IMG/VR virus record: IMGVR_UViG_3300042479_000213 | Span: 1 to 30,600 of that record | Source of the DNA: a virus | DNA: 30,600 nucleotides | Direction: 5' to 3' (one strand) | Position numbers and translations under genes: made by a program | Shown here: piece by piece, positions 30,185 through 30,600 of the stretch | How positions within the stretch are numbered: the stretch's first letter is position 1 | How the letters are laid out: each line of letters opens with the position of its first letter | Notes under the pieces: generated by a model | The model's database searches: none | Told to the model about the DNA's origin: nothing | The model's input: the letters and a program-made list of their open reading frames with translations, nothing else

Positions 30185-30600
30185 TTACTGGTACTTCTCA
30201 TTAACCTGTAATTGGGTTAATTTTTTTACTATTTTTGCTTCTGGATTGATATTTACGACAGTTGACTTGTCCCAATTCAGTATATATTTTGATTTGTCGA
30301 CCAGGACTAAATTATGACCCGTTTTTGTTAAAACCAGTTCTGCAGAGTGTATATCCGCACGTTCCAACAAAGTTATAGTATACAGGATTCCCAGCCCGCG
30401 AGCAACCTCGCAGAATATATTGTCATCCAATAATTGCCAGGGATCAGGCCAATCTTCTCGATCGTCCCAGTGCAGGTGATATCCGGTCCACGGAGATGAG
30501 AACCACCAGGCATTAATGTCTTCCAGTGCTGCATCAATGGGCAGAGTTTTGGCTCGAGTGCGTAGTTGTGTCCAACTATCCAGCCGGGATTCAAATGTTG
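30185..30600 (-). CDS. Conserved phage hypothetical protein, 5' part cut by window edge
   Basis: Open from the right edge to TAA 30187-30185 (138 codons seen). Reading through the edge gives TFESRLDSWTQLRTRAKTLP, then DAALEDINAWWFSSPWTGYH, LHWDDREDWPDPWQLLDDNI and FCEVARGLGILYTITLLERA. This WWF...SPW...HWDDxxxWPDPWQLL pattern is familiar from T4-like aquatic phages, role unknown. The TTG at 30430 is not the start, because homologous-looking sequence continues upstream. Another frame at 30373-30594 is a shadow. It precedes nrdA by 21 bases. Confidence 0.85.
   Translation of the reverse strand, partial: TFESRLDSWTQLRTRAKTLPIDAALEDINAWWFSSPWTGYHLHWDDREDWPDPWQLLDDNIFCEVARGLGILYTITLLERADIHSAELVLTKTGHNLVLVDKSKYILNWDKSTVVNINPEAKIVKKLTQLQVNEKYQ

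Noticed and set aside
30373-30594. 73-codon minus-strand frame at the right edge
   Set aside because: It is out of frame with the longer edge-crossing gene, which has coherent phage-type sequence (HWDDREDWPDPWQLL) through the same bases.

Overview
This window looks like part of a large T4-like myovirus genome (Caudoviricetes), probably one that infects a Gram-negative aquatic bacterium. The evidence is the set of genes and signals: class Ia ribonucleotide reductase with glutaredoxin, a T4-type ATP-dependent DNA ligase, Hsp20, a PAAR spike tip, a tail-fibre-like protein, many short phage-type orphan genes, ATGA start/stop overlaps, and T4-style late promoter boxes ([T/G/A/C]ATAAATA). No tRNA, rRNA, CRISPR array, integrase or insertion sequence was seen. 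The phage GroES and GroEL resemble betaproteobacterial chaperonins as I remember them (GroES mobile loop [12 protein letters not shown], GroEL tail of GGM repeats), so a betaproteobacterial host or gene donor is my inference, not a proven fact.

Layout. (1) 1-4380, minus strand: a tightly overlapping operon of nucleotide-sugar dehydrogenase, 2-oxoglutarate/Fe(II) oxygenase, amidinotransferase, a fibre-like virion protein and a gene cut by the left edge. (2) 4574-6033, plus strand: four small membrane or secreted proteins. (3) 6092-8389: a radical SAM protein with an unknown partner, and a divergent metallophosphoesterase. (4) 8386-12656, minus strand: a proteostasis island of clpX, groES, groEL, hsp20 and clpS. 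A near-consensus sigma70 promoter precedes groES, and three late-type promoters start transcripts at or inside hairpins. (5) 12658-16736, minus: a large membrane/coiled-coil protein, a GNAT-like protein, a ribbon-helix-helix-like protein and a pair of acidic paralogues. (6) 16739-22545, minus: small early-type genes and the DNA ligase, with nine sigma70 promoters, most sharing a conserved spacer and leader. (7) 22678-23640, plus: a secreted Ala/Lys/Pro-rich peptide, an ORF with no clear start, a rho-independent terminator and four tiny ORFs. (8) 23637-30600, minus: a 673-aa virion-type protein, PAAR tip, Sm-like barrel protein, glutaredoxin, NrdB, a small membrane protein, NrdA and a gene cut by the right edge.

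How the parts may work together. NrdA/NrdB/Grx supply deoxynucleotides and the ligase seals replicating DNA. The chaperonin, small heat-shock protein, ClpX and ClpS could fold phage proteins and redirect host proteolysis. ClpX keeps its ClpP-docking loop, and ClpS keeps its N-degron pocket. The sugar dehydrogenase/oxygenase/amidinotransferase operon may modify a small molecule or surface sugar. Many start sites were moved from the longest ORF to an ATG supported by a Shine-Dalgarno sequence or an overlapping stop.
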